From JAPKYZ01 sp033763835 (lineage in GTDB: Bacteria > Acidobacteriota > Terriglobia > Bryobacterales > Bryobacteraceae): a DNA stretch of 64,000 nt. The position numbers and the translations under genes were made by a program. The stretch spans positions 62,001-126,000 of the forward strand of contig JANRJS010000017.1 in assembly GCA_033763835.1 (NCBI GenBank), given 5' to 3'. The notes below the pieces were generated by a model. That model saw only the letters and a program-made list of their open reading frames with translations. It did no database searches and had not been told where the DNA came from. This document shows, one piece after another, positions 8,466-16,741 of this stretch (positions are counted from its first letter, which is position 1; the number at the start of each line of letters is the position of its first letter).

Positions 8466-11155
8466 TCGCGGTGCAGTTCGCGTATCTTCGCCGCGCCGCC
8501 CGCCGCGAGTTCGGCCGACGTTAGCGTTTCGAACATCTGCATTAACCGCGCGATGACCCCCGTCCAGCCCGTCTGATGGCTGGCTCCCAAGCCCGCGCCG
8601 TTGTCCCCGTGGAAGTACTCGTAGAAGAGAATCAAATCGCGCCAGTGCGGGTCGTTCTGGAACTTCTCGGTACCGCCGTAAACCGCGCGGCGGCCGTCCT
8701 CGCGCACAAAGATGTTTTCGAGACGGCGGGTAATATCGCGCGCTACCTCGAATAGGTTCATGTAGACGCCCGAGCCCGTGGGGCATTCGATGCGAAACTC
8801 TTCGCCGTAATAGGTGTGATACTGCAACAGCGAGCGCACGATCAGCGCGTTCACCGGCATCCACACCGGGCCGCGCCAATTCGAGTTGCCGCCGAACATT
8901 CCGGTATCCGATTCGGCGGGCAGGTAATCGACGCGATGCTCCTCGCCGTGCACGCGGAAGACATAAGGAATGTCGCGATGATACTTGGACAAGCTGCGAA
9001 TGCCGTAGTCGCTCAAAAACTCCTTCTCGTCGAGCATCACCTTTAGCACCCGCCGCAATTTCTCCTCGTTCACCACGGAGAGGATTCGCCGGTTGGCCAC
9101 GCCCGGCTTCAGCGGCGAGGCGATATTGGCGATCAACTCCGGGTTGCGTTGGATAAACTTGGCGATCCGCTCGCGCGTCCGCGGAAGCAACAACAGGTTT
9201 TCTTCCTCGAACACAGTGACCGCGCATAGCGGCAACAGGCCGACCAACGAACGGACCTTCAGGCGGGTCGCCGTACCGTCGGGCAGACGCAGCACGTCGT
9301 AAAAGAAGCCGTCGGCTTCATCCCACATTTCGTCGTCCCGGTCGCCCCAACGGTCCATCGCCGCCGAAATCCAGAAAAAGTGTTCGGCGAACTTCGCGCA
9401 AATGTCGCCGTAAAAGGGATCGTGCTTCGCTAGCTCGACCGCGATTTCAAGCATGTTGGTGCAGAACAGCGCCATCCACGCCGTGCCATCGGCTTGTTCG
9501 AGATGCCCGCCGGTGGGTAACTTAGCCGAACGGTCGAATACGCCGATATTGTCGAGGCCGAGGAATCCGCCCTCGAAGACGTTCCGGCCGGTGGGATCTT
9601 TCCGGTTTACCCACCAAGTGAAATTCAGGAGCAGCTTTTGAAAGGAATCGCGCAGAAACTCCAGGTCCCCTTTGCCGCCTTGGAGTAACTTATCCGAGTT
9701 GTAGATGAAGATCGTCGCCCAGGCATGCACCGGAGGATTGACGTCGCCGAAATTCCACTCATAGGCGGGAATTTGTCCGTTCGGGTGTAAGTACAATTCG
9801 CGCAGCATCAGGAGTAACTGCCGCTTGGCGAACTTCGGGTCGATCATCGAAAGCGGCAGAGTATGGAACGCTAAATCCCAGGCCGCGTACCACGGGTATT
9901 CCCACTTATCCGGCATCGAGATGATGTCGTCGTTGATCATGTGGAACCATTCGGCGTTGCGCAGCTTGCGCTGCGGCCGGGAGACGAGCGGGTGGGCGCG
10001 GTTTTCTTCGAGCCATCGGTCGAGGTCGAAGTGGTAATACTGCTTCGTCCACATCATGCCTCCGAGCGCCTGGCGGGTGACGAGCTTGCGATCCTCGCTC
10101 AGCGAATCTGGCGTGATCCAGTCGAAATACTCGTCCGCCTCGCGGCGGCGGGTTGCGGCGACGGTTTCGAAATCCGCGAAGGGCGCGGCGAGCGCCCCGG
10201 CGGTCAATCGCAAGCGAACGACGCGCGATTCCCCGGGCGGGCACATCAGCTTGTAGTAGGCGGCCGTCTTCGTGCCGGTTTGCGCGGGATTCACCGCCCA
10301 CGCCTGCCCGCCCACAACCAGTTCGTGAAAGGCGTCCTTAACGAACGGAACGGAGTTCTCCGAGCCGTACAGCCGCCGCTGATTGGTTTCGTTTTCCGTG
10401 AAGAGCAGTTCCGGCTCGCCGTCGCAATAGAGCAGCATCTCGCCGAGTTCGGCGTGGCGGCACCGGACGACACCGCCCCGAGCTTCCATTTCCGGCCTCG
10501 GCTCGCCGGACCAAGTCCAGGTATTCCGGAACCACAGCGTTGGGAGCAAGTGCAGCAGCGACGCTTCCGGTCCGCGATTCTCGACGGTAAATTGAACGAG
10601 TAAGTCGGTGGGAGAGTTTTTGAAGTACTCGACAAAGACGTCGAAATAACGGTTGTCGGCGAAAACTCCCGTATCGAGTAACTCGTACTCCATTTCCTTT
10701 CGGGTGCGGCGCCGGTTGGTTTCGACTAAGTCTTGATAGGGGAACGCCCGTTGCGGGTACTTATACAAGTACTTCATGTAGGAATGCGTGGGCGTCGAGT
10801 CGAGATAGAAGTAATACTCTTTGCAGTCCTCGCCGTGGTTGCCTTCCGAGTTAGTCAGTCCGAATAACCGCTCCTTGAGAATCGGGTCTTGGCCGTTCCA
10901 TAAGGCGAGCGCGAAACAGAGACGCTGCTTCTCGTCGGAGACGCCGGCCAAGCCGTCCTCGCCCCAACGGTACGCGCGGGAACGGGATTGGTCGTGCGTG
11001 AAGTAGTCCCAGGCGTTGCCGTCGGCGGAATAATCCTCCCGGACGGTACCCCATTGCCGTTCGCTCAGATAAGGCCCCCACAATTTCCAGGGAACTTTGT
11101 TGGAATCGGATTCGGCGAGACGAACATTTTCCGGATTAAGGTGCGAAGCGGCCAT
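8462..11155 (-). CDS. GH63/MGH1-like glycoside hydrolase
   Basis: This 897-residue protein resembles the (alpha/alpha)6-barrel glycosidases of family GH63 (MGH1-like, often called glucosidase). N-terminal stretch WKLWGPYLSERQWGTVRED is typical; the barrel contains WAAWDLAFHTLPL, GQIPAYEWNFGDVNPP and RGPVWMPVNALIV, and a long central beta-rich region with WFRNTWTW precedes it. No signal peptide is seen, so it probably acts in the cytoplasm on stored or imported sugars, but the substrate is unknown. An ATG at 11155 preceded by AAGGG is the start; the 33 extra codons upstream run into the neighbouring gene. Confidence 0.8.
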   Translation of the reverse strand: MAASHLNPENVRLAESDSNKVPWKLWGPYLSERQWGTVREDYSADGNAWDYFTHDQSRSRAYRWGEDGLAGVSDEKQRLCFALALWNGQDPILKERLFGLTNSEGNHGEDCKEYYFYLDSTPTHSYMKYLYKYPQRAFPYQDLVETNRRRTRKEMEYELLDTGVFADNRYFDVFVEYFKNSPTDLLVQFTVENRGPEASLLHLLPTLWFRNTWTWSGEPRPEMEARGGVVRCRHAELGEMLLYCDGEPELLFTENETNQRRLYGSENSVPFVKDAFHELVVGGQAWAVNPAQTGTKTAAYYKLMCPPGESRVVRLRLTAGALAAPFADFETVAATRRREADEYFDWITPDSLSEDRKLVTRQALGGMMWTKQYYHFDLDRWLEENRAHPLVSRPQRKLRNAEWFHMINDDIISMPDKWEYPWYAAWDLAFHTLPLSMIDPKFAKRQLLLMLRELYLHPNGQIPAYEWNFGDVNPPVHAWATIFIYNSDKLLQGGKGDLEFLRDSFQKLLLNFTWWVNRKDPTGRNVFEGGFLGLDNIGVFDRSAKLPTGGHLEQADGTAWMALFCTNMLEIAVELAKHDPFYGDICAKFAEHFFWISAAMDRWGDRDDEMWDEADGFFYDVLRLPDGTATRLKVRSLVGLLPLCAVTVFEEENLLLLPRTRERIAKFIQRNPELIANIASPLKPGVANRRILSVVNEEKLRRVLKVMLDEKEFLSDYGIRSLSKYHRDIPYVFRVHGEEHRVDYLPAESDTGMFGGNSNWRGPVWMPVNALIVRSLLQYHTYYGEEFRIECPTGSGVYMNLFEVARDITRRLENIFVREDGRRAVYGGTEKFQNDPHWRDLILFYEYFHGDNGAGLGASHQTGWTGVIARLMQMFETLTSAELAAGGAAKIRELHRD

Positions 11156-11171
11156 GGCCCTTATTGGAGCA

Positions 11172-12404
11172 TTAGATCGTTTCAATCGCTTGAAGAAAAT
11201 CGTCGAGCAGGTCGCGCCAATCCTCAATGCCGACCGAAAGACGCACCAATCCATCGGTCACTCCGGCGATCTGGCACGCCTCCTCGGAGAATCCCGAATG
11301 CGTCGTGGACTTGGGATGGCAAACCAGCGTTTCGACGCCGCCAAGCGAAACCGCATTGCGCGCCAAACGTAACGAGCGCAGGAACTGGAACGCCGCGGGT
11401 TTGCCGCCCCGCAATTCCAAGGCGAACATCGCGCCGGGGTACTCGCATTGCGCGAGCCGGATGCGAATCTGTTCGGCGTCGTCGAACAGCGTGGGGTAGT
11501 AGAGCTTCGCCACCTTCGCGTGGCCCGCGAGACGCTCGGCGATACGCTGGGCGTTCTTCGACTGCTTGTTCATGCGCAGATGCAGCGTGGGCAGGCGGCT
11601 GTCGAGGATCCAGCACTCGTCGGGCGCGAGGATGTTGCCGAACAAACTGCGCTTCGAGCGAACGGGCGCGAGAATCCTCGGATCGGCGGCGAGCGCCACG
11701 CCGGCGAGCAAATCGCTGAAGCCGCCCAGATACTTCGTCGCCGAATAAAGCGTTACGTCCGCGCCGAGTTTCAGCGGATGCTGAAACGCCGGTCCGAGGA
11801 ACGTGTTGTCGATCATGGTGAGCGCCCCGCGTTCGCGCGCCGCGGAGGCGGCACGGGCGATATCGGTCATTACCAGCGTAGGATTGGCGGGCGTTTCGAT
11901 GAGGACGATCTTGAGGTTCGGCGTATCGCGGATGGCGCGGTCGATTTCCTCGGTCCGCCCGGCGCGGATGGGAACGCCGCGGATGCCCCAGGGTTCGAGG
12001 AAGTCTTCGATCAGGTGCTGCGTTCCGCCGTAGATGGGTACGGTGTAGACGATCGCGTCGCCGGGCTTTAGGTGAGCCATCAGGGCGGTCATGATCGCCG
12101 ACATGCCGGAATTGAAAACCAGGGCCGCATTGGCCCCTTCTTCGAGCGGGACCAGATGGTCTTCCGTAATCTGCGCGTTAGGAGTGTTGAAACGCGAGTA
12201 AACGAGATCGACCTGCTCTCCCGGAGCGAGCGCGGCGCGGCCCGCCATCACGTCGAACGCGTGTTCCGCCGCTTCGGGGCTTTCGAACACGTAGGTGGAA
12301 CTGCGAAACACCGCGGGGCGCGCGGACCCGACGGATAACGCCGGGTCGAACCCTCGGGTCAGGACCTCGGTGGTGGGGCGCAATCGTTTGCCGGACTCGG
12401 ACAT
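11172..12404 (-). CDS. Cys/Met metabolism PLP-dependent enzyme (cystathionine gamma-synthase/lyase-like)
   Basis: This 410-residue fold-type I PLP enzyme belongs to the trans-sulfuration family, which includes cystathionine gamma-synthase, beta- and gamma-lyases and methionine gamma-lyase. The lysine that binds PLP is Lys224 in YSATKYLGGFSD; RFNTPN near 71-76 and TPANPTL at 171-177 are family landmarks. The C-terminal substrate helix has SLGGVETLVCHPKST. The exact reaction cannot be fixed from sequence. A strong ribosome site, TGGAGGG, sits 5 bases before the ATG at 12404 and decides this start against one at 12431. The glycosidase follows after 16 bases on the same strand. Confidence 0.88.
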   Translation of the reverse strand: MSESGKRLRPTTEVLTRGFDPALSVGSARPAVFRSSTYVFESPEAAEHAFDVMAGRAALAPGEQVDLVYSRFNTPNAQITEDHLVPLEEGANAALVFNSGMSAIMTALMAHLKPGDAIVYTVPIYGGTQHLIEDFLEPWGIRGVPIRAGRTEEIDRAIRDTPNLKIVLIETPANPTLVMTDIARAASAARERGALTMIDNTFLGPAFQHPLKLGADVTLYSATKYLGGFSDLLAGVALAADPRILAPVRSKRSLFGNILAPDECWILDSRLPTLHLRMNKQSKNAQRIAERLAGHAKVAKLYYPTLFDDAEQIRIRLAQCEYPGAMFALELRGGKPAAFQFLRSLRLARNAVSLGGVETLVCHPKSTTHSGFSEEACQIAGVTDGLVRLSVGIEDWRDLLDDFLQAIETI

Positions 12405-12426
12405 GAACCCTCCAGAACGAGTGTCG

Positions 12427-12432
12427 TACAAT
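12427..12432 (+). promoter_or_regulatory. -10 box of the dehydrogenase gene
   Basis: TACAAT lies 8 bases before the ATG at 12441, with no Shine-Dalgarno-like sequence between. Predicted transcription start is within about 2 bases of the start codon, so a leaderless mRNA is likely. Confidence 0.5.
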
Positions 12433-12440
12433 CGCCCCTT

Positions 12441-13334
12441 ATGGCGAATCTCGGATTTTTAGGCTTGGGCATTATGGGCTACCCGATGGCCCGGCATTTG
12501 TTGAAGGCCGGGCACCGGGTGGCGTTGTGGTCGAACACCGCGTCGAAGGCCGTCGAGTTGGCGAAGGAAGGCGACGGGATCGCGTGCGGTACCCCGCGCG
12601 AAGTGGGAGCTCAGGCCGACGTCATTTTTCTCTGCGTGGGCGACACGGAGATGTCGAAACAGGTCGTGCTGGGCGAAGACGGGATCGTTAAGGCGGCGAA
12701 ATCGGGTACGGTGATCGTCGACGCCTCCACCGTTTCCCCGTCCGAGAGCCGCACCATGTCCCAGCGTCTATCGGATAACGGATTCCATTTTCTGGACGCC
12801 CCCTGCACAGGATCGAAGCCCGGCGCCGAGAACGGTACCCTCACCTTTATGGTCGGCGGCGACAAAGAAGTTTTCGAGCGGACGCGGCCGTTCTTCGAGC
12901 CGATGGGCAAGAATCTGTACTATTGCGGCGGTCCGGGGATGGGCCTGCACGCGAAGCTGACGCAGAACTTAATTCTTTCTAACATCTTACAGGCATTCAA
13001 CGAAGGCTTGGTGCTGTCCACGAAGGCGGGCGTCGACCCAGAATTGATGCTCCAAATCCTCGAAAACAGCGCCGCAAAGAGCGGTTTAATCGCGTTTAAA
13101 GCACCTTATGTGTTCAAAAGAGACTTCTCCACGAACTTTTCCGTGAAGTGGATGCACAAGGACATCGGGCTGATGCTCGATAGCGGGAAGGAGTTGGACG
13201 TTCCCTTACCGCTGACTGCGCTCACCCAGCAGATGTTTCGAGCGGCGATCGCCAAAGGTTATGGCGATGGCGATATCTGTAGCACTATCAAGGTTTTAGA
13301 GGAGATTGCCGGGGTTGAAGTGAAGAAGCGTTAA
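12441..13334 (+). CDS. NAD(P)-dependent beta-hydroxyacid dehydrogenase
   Basis: This 297-residue enzyme belongs to the 3-hydroxyisobutyrate dehydrogenase/glyoxylate reductase/tartronate semialdehyde reductase family. The dinucleotide loop LGLGIMGYPMA is at 7-17, the substrate-binding APCTGSKPGAENG at 120-132 (DAPVSGG in most relatives) and the catalytic Lys172 in GLHAKLTQN. C-terminal KDIGLMLDSGKELDVPLPL is also conserved in the family. The change of DAPVSGG to DAPCTGS and the extra Lys-Pro are more like the GLYR1/glyoxylate reductase branch. It is transcribed away from the PLP enzyme. Confidence 0.88.
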   Translation: MANLGFLGLGIMGYPMARHLLKAGHRVALWSNTASKAVELAKEGDGIACGTPREVGAQADVIFLCVGDTEMSKQVVLGEDGIVKAAKSGTVIVDASTVSPSESRTMSQRLSDNGFHFLDAPCTGSKPGAENGTLTFMVGGDKEVFERTRPFFEPMGKNLYYCGGPGMGLHAKLTQNLILSNILQAFNEGLVLSTKAGVDPELMLQILENSAAKSGLIAFKAPYVFKRDFSTNFSVKWMHKDIGLMLDSGKELDVPLPLTALTQQMFRAAIAKGYGDGDICSTIKVLEEIAGVEVKKR

Positions 13335-13379
13335 GGAAAATTAGAGAACTTTACGATTTTCCGTACGATTTTTCTTGCA

Positions 13380-13409
13380 ATTCCAAATTCCATATTCTAT
13401 TATTGGAAT
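13380..13409. repeat. short inverted repeat
   Basis: ATTCCAA (13380-13386) and TTGGAAT (13403-13409) flank a 16-base AT-rich spacer. It lies in the 204-base gap between the dehydrogenase and dxr, just before the candidate RNA. It could be an operator or part of the RNA; nothing decides between these. Confidence 0.3.
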
Positions 13410-13410
13410 C

Positions 13411-13500
13411 AAGCCGGGGAGGCAACTCCCACCAAAGCGAGACTAACCTCATAAGACCCCTGAAGCAAACCTTCCCGGCGCCCCTCGGGGTTTTCTTCAC
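13411..13500 (+). ncRNA. candidate structured RNA
   Basis: GCCGGGGAGG (13413-13422) can pair along its whole length with CCTTCCCGGC (13470-13479), enclosing 47 bases. Inside the left arm a mutually exclusive GCAA tetraloop hairpin (GGGAG/CTCCC, 13417-13430) can form. Downstream, CCCG/CGGG (13474-13489) followed by TTTTCTTC looks like a weak terminator that would compete with the long stem. The switch-like layout suggests an attenuator or small RNA. I do not recognise a known riboswitch class. A separate dxr promoter-like box lies after it, so it need not be the dxr leader. Confidence 0.4.
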
Positions 13501-13525
13501 CTGACGAAATCGTCAATCCTCCTGC

Positions 13526-13531
13526 TACACT
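13526..13531 (+). promoter_or_regulatory. -10 box of dxr
   Basis: TACACT lies 7 bases before the TTG start of dxr, with CTGACG 19 bases further upstream as a possible -35. The spacing predicts transcription starting at the TTG itself. Confidence 0.4.
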
Positions 13532-13538
13532 CGACAGT

Positions 13539-14711
13539 TTGAAAAGCCTGACCATCCTGGGTTCTACAGGGTCGATCGGCACGAGTACGCTCGATGTCGT
13601 CCGGCGGTGGCCGGAACGCTTCCAGATCTTTGCGCTCGCCGCCGGGCAAAATGTCGATCTTGTCGTCCGGCAAATCGCCGAGTTTCACCCGCAAGTAGTT
13701 GTTATGGCGGATATTACGGCGAGAGACCGGCTAGCCGCGCGAATCTCCGGACCGAAACCCGAACTACTTTACGGTCCCGAGGCGCTGGTGCGAGTCGCGA
13801 CGGCTACCGAAGTCGGCTTCGTAATGTCGGCTATCGTCGGCGTGGCGGGGCTCGAAGCTACTTACGAGGCGGTGCGACGCGGAATCCAGGTGGGATTAGC
13901 CAACAAAGAAGTATTGGTAGCCGCCGGGTCGTTGGTGATGGCGGCGGCGCGCGAATCCGGCACCGAATTGCTGCCGGTAGACAGCGAGCATAACGGCGCG
14001 CACCAATGCCTGCGCGGCGGGCGGCGGTCCGAGGTAACCAAGCTAATTCTTACCGCCTCGGGCGGGCCGTTTCGCACCACCCCGGCGCGCGAGTTCGAGA
14101 AGATTACTCCCGCTCAGGCGCTGAAGCATCCCACTTGGAAGATGGGTGCGCGCATTACCGTCGATTCGGCGACGCTCATGAATAAAGGGTTTGAGCTGAT
14201 CGAAGCTTGTTGGCTGTTCGATTTCGCTCCGCGCGACGTAGAAGTGGTGGTTCATCCGCAATCGACCGTACACGCGATGGTGGAATTCGCCGATGGGAGT
14301 GTATTGGCGCAAGTTTCGACCACCGATATGCGTATGCCGATCCAATACGCGTTGACGTATCCGGAAAGAGCGAACGCTCCGGTGCCGAGGATGGATTGGA
14401 CGGTCGCACGCGATTGGCAATTCGCTCCGCCGGATTTAGAGCGTTTTCCCTGCCTGCGGCTTGCGGGCGAGGCGTTCGAGGCGGGCGGAGCGGCGACGGC
14501 GGTCTTGAACGCGGCGGACGAAATCGCGGTGGAGGCGTTTCTAAAGGAAGAGATTTCCTTCCCCGGTATCGCCCAAGTGGTTGAGGACACGCTGAACCGC
14601 GTACCCGCAAGGACACCGCGGACCGTCGAGGAAGTATTGGCGGCGGATCGGGAGGCTCGGGCGGCGGCGCGGGAATCCGTAGCCGCTCGGAGTCGCGTAG
14701 GATTGAGGTAA
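13539..14711 (+). CDS. dxr: 1-deoxy-D-xylulose 5-phosphate reductoisomerase
   Basis: This 390-residue enzyme converts DXP to MEP, the first committed step of the non-mevalonate isoprenoid pathway. NADPH-binding LGSTGSIGTSTLDV is at about 7-20; metal and substrate residues are in PVDSEHNGAHQCL and in HPTWKMGARITVDSATLMNK. Most family members read SEHSAIFQCL, so the NGAH variant is a local oddity near the active-site loop. The start is TTG at 13539; there is no ATG that keeps the first strand. rseP follows after 3 bases, a gene order common for dxr-rseP in many bacteria. Confidence 0.95.
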   Translation: MKSLTILGSTGSIGTSTLDVVRRWPERFQIFALAAGQNVDLVVRQIAEFHPQVVVMADITARDRLAARISGPKPELLYGPEALVRVATATEVGFVMSAIVGVAGLEATYEAVRRGIQVGLANKEVLVAAGSLVMAAARESGTELLPVDSEHNGAHQCLRGGRRSEVTKLILTASGGPFRTTPAREFEKITPAQALKHPTWKMGARITVDSATLMNKGFELIEACWLFDFAPRDVEVVVHPQSTVHAMVEFADGSVLAQVSTTDMRMPIQYALTYPERANAPVPRMDWTVARDWQFAPPDLERFPCLRLAGEAFEAGGAATAVLNAADEIAVEAFLKEEISFPGIAQVVEDTLNRVPARTPRTVEEVLAADREARAAARESVAARSRVGLR

Positions 14712-14714
14712 CAA

Positions 14715-16034
14715 ATGGAATTTCTTGGGCAAGCGCGCTCGTTTCTGATCCTGATCGGGGTCATGATTCTGATCCACGAACTGGGTCACTACTGGGCGGC
14801 GCGGTGGTTCGACGTCCATGTCGAATCGTTCAGCTTCGGCTTCGGTCCGCGGCTATTCGGCTTCAAGTGGGGCGAGACGGATTTCAAGATTTCGCTCATC
14901 CCTTTCGGCGGTTACGTGAAAATGACCGGCGAGTTGCCGGGAGAGGAAACCTCCACCGATCCCCGTAACTTCCTGAACAAACCCAGATGGCAGCGGTTGA
15001 TTATCGCGGCGGCGGGTCCGGCGATGAACGTGGTGCTGGCGGTGGCTTTGCTGACGGGCGTGTTCATGGTGCGGTATCCGAAAGTCGCGTCGCAAAACGA
15101 ACCGGCGGTGGTGGGTCATGTGGCGCCGAACAGCCCGGCGGCGCAGGCCGGAATTCGCGAAGGCGACCGCATCGTACGTCTCGAAGATCGAGCCAACCCG
15201 ACGTGGGAAGACGTGACGATCCGCGAGATTGCGGCGGCCAATTCGCCGCTGCCGGTGATCGTCGAGCGCAACGGGCAAACCGAACGCGTGGTGGTGACGC
15301 CGAAGCTGGACGATCGAACGAATCTCGGATTCGCCGGTTGGTCCGACCAACACGAGACGCTTGTGGCCGCGGTTTCCCCGGGGATGGGCGCGGAGAAAGC
15401 CGGTCTGCAGAAAGGCGACGTGATCGTTGCGGTAAACGGCATCGCGTTGCGGTCTACCCAGAAGTTGCACGAGTTGGTCCGGGCGTCGGGCGGTAAGCCC
15501 CTGGAAGTGTTGTACTCGCGCAACGGGGAGCGGAACAAAGTTGCGGTAACGCCGGTGTTTTCGCGCGACGATACCCCGGACGGCCGGTGGATGATCGGCG
15601 TGGCGCTGGACCCGCGCGTGGTCTACGTCAAGCTGGGGTTAGGCGAGGCGCTAACGGAATCGATCAAACAGAACGCGCGCAGTGGCACGCTGATCTATCA
15701 ATTTCTACAAGGCATTGTCGAACGGCGAATGTCGCCCAAGTCGCTGGAAGGGCCGATCCGGATCGCCAAGTTGGCCGACGAGGCGGCGAAAGACGGCGTC
15801 GTCACCTTTATCAGCCTGATGGCGATGGTGAGCCTGAATTTGGCGATCTTTAACCTGCTGCCGATTCCCATTCTCGACGGCGGCATGATCCTGATGCTGC
15901 TCATCGAAATGATCATGCAGCGGGACTTGAGTCTGCGGGTCAAGGAGACGGTGTTCAAGTTCGGATTCGTGTTCCTGATGGCTCTCGTCGCCTTTGTGCT
16001 GTTTAACGACATCACGAAGAATACGGGCGGTTAG
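14715..16034 (+). CDS. rseP: RseP/RIP site-2 metalloprotease
   Basis: This 439-residue membrane metalloprotease cuts transmembrane segments of anti-sigma factors and leftover signal peptides. The zinc motif HELGH is at 21-25 in the first membrane helix, the second conserved element NLLPIPILDGG is near residue 380, and two PDZ domains lie between (about 115-300). RseP from E. coli has the same order. GAGG occurs 7 bases before the ATG. It is transcribed with dxr. Its stop shares 4 bases (TTAG) with the stop of the convergent toxin gene. Confidence 0.94.
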   Translation: MEFLGQARSFLILIGVMILIHELGHYWAARWFDVHVESFSFGFGPRLFGFKWGETDFKISLIPFGGYVKMTGELPGEETSTDPRNFLNKPRWQRLIIAAAGPAMNVVLAVALLTGVFMVRYPKVASQNEPAVVGHVAPNSPAAQAGIREGDRIVRLEDRANPTWEDVTIREIAAANSPLPVIVERNGQTERVVVTPKLDDRTNLGFAGWSDQHETLVAAVSPGMGAEKAGLQKGDVIVAVNGIALRSTQKLHELVRASGGKPLEVLYSRNGERNKVAVTPVFSRDDTPDGRWMIGVALDPRVVYVKLGLGEALTESIKQNARSGTLIYQFLQGIVERRMSPKSLEGPIRIAKLADEAAKDGVVTFISLMAMVSLNLAIFNLLPIPILDGGMILMLLIEMIMQRDLSLRVKETVFKFGFVFLMALVAFVLFNDITKNTGG

Positions 16035-16444
16035 ACGAAGGGATTTCGGATAGTCACCGCGCCGAAGCGTTGGCCGTGGGATAAGTCCTCGGACCAGAGA
16101 GTCTCGCATTTCATTTGTTGGGCACTGCGGATAATGAGGGCGTCCCAGAACGAGATTTTGTGGATGAGGTGAAGGTCGATGGCGGATATGACATCCGCCG
16201 GGGACGGGGCGTGGGTTGGGAGCCGCGAGAAGTCTTCGACAAGGCGTTTGGCCTCGCTTGGCGTCATACCCATCTTTTTCGTCGCGTTGGCGAAAAATTC
16301 CTGCAAGACTTGAATGCTGATCGCCGCCGCGTCTCGTGAGGTGAGTTTCGACAAGAGATCTTGCGCTCGCGGCCTTTTCGCGGGAGCTTTCGAATCGAAT
16401 GCGTAGAGCAGTACGTTGGTGTCGAGAAACTCCCTACCGTTCAT
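16031..16444 (-). CDS. PIN domain toxin (VapC-like)
   Basis: This 137-residue PIN ribonuclease begins with the classic EFLDTNVLLYAFD. Further conserved acidic positions are in VLQEFF (about 50), SFWDALII (about 102) and WSEDLSHG (about 119). It is the second gene of a toxin-antitoxin operon. The ATG at 16444 is chosen because the longer reading adds 11 residues unlike the fold; with it the start overlaps the antitoxin end by 11 bases. Confidence 0.87.
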   Translation of the reverse strand: MNGREFLDTNVLLYAFDSKAPAKRPRAQDLLSKLTSRDAAAISIQVLQEFFANATKKMGMTPSEAKRLVEDFSRLPTHAPSPADVISAIDLHLIHKISFWDALIIRSAQQMKCETLWSEDLSHGQRFGAVTIRNPFV

Positions 16445-16694
16445 GGAGTTCGTCGCGGGATACCTTGTTGCGCGCAACGTCCAGTGGGAAGCCCTTCCTC
16501 ATGGCTGCGAGTAGATCGGCCATCGCCTCTTCGTAGGTTTGCTTGTCGGTCTCCTCATAAATACCGCTTGAAACCACTTGCTCGAGCGACTCCCGGACGA
16601 GAGCGGATACGGACGTATCTCGCTGAGCAGCAAGGACTTTTGCCTTCTTGATCAGAGCGACGGGGAGAGACAGAGTGATGTTTCGCGTTTCCAC
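16434..16694 (-). CDS. ribbon-helix-helix antitoxin
   Basis: This 86-residue protein has the CopG/VapB-type DNA-binding pattern: strand ETRNITLSLPVALIKKAKVL then DTSVSALVRESLEQVV. The C-terminal 40 residues are charged and would bind the PIN toxin. No ATG fits; the GTG at 16694 starts exactly at the strand, 7 bases after a TACACT -10-like box, so the message may be leaderless. A long upstream open frame that crosses the ankyrin gene is spurious. A 13-base palindrome overlaps the promoter. Confidence 0.8.
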   Translation of the reverse strand: METRNITLSLPVALIKKAKVLAAQRDTSVSALVRESLEQVVSSGIYEETDKQTYEEAMADLLAAMRKGFPLDVARNKVSRDELHER

Positions 16695-16700
16695 GTGAAA

Positions 16701-16730
16701 GAGTGTAGCACGTAAACACGTGCTACACTC
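16701..16730 (-). promoter_or_regulatory. perfect palindrome over antitoxin promoter
   Basis: GAGTGTAGCACGT (16701-16713) and ACGTGCTACACTC (16718-16730) are perfect 13-base arms around AAAC. The minus-strand -10 candidate TACACT is contained in the arm nearest the antitoxin GTG. Binding of the antitoxin here would block RNA polymerase, the usual autoregulation of such operons. Confidence 0.65.
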
Positions 16731-16741
16731 GGAGTCGCCGA

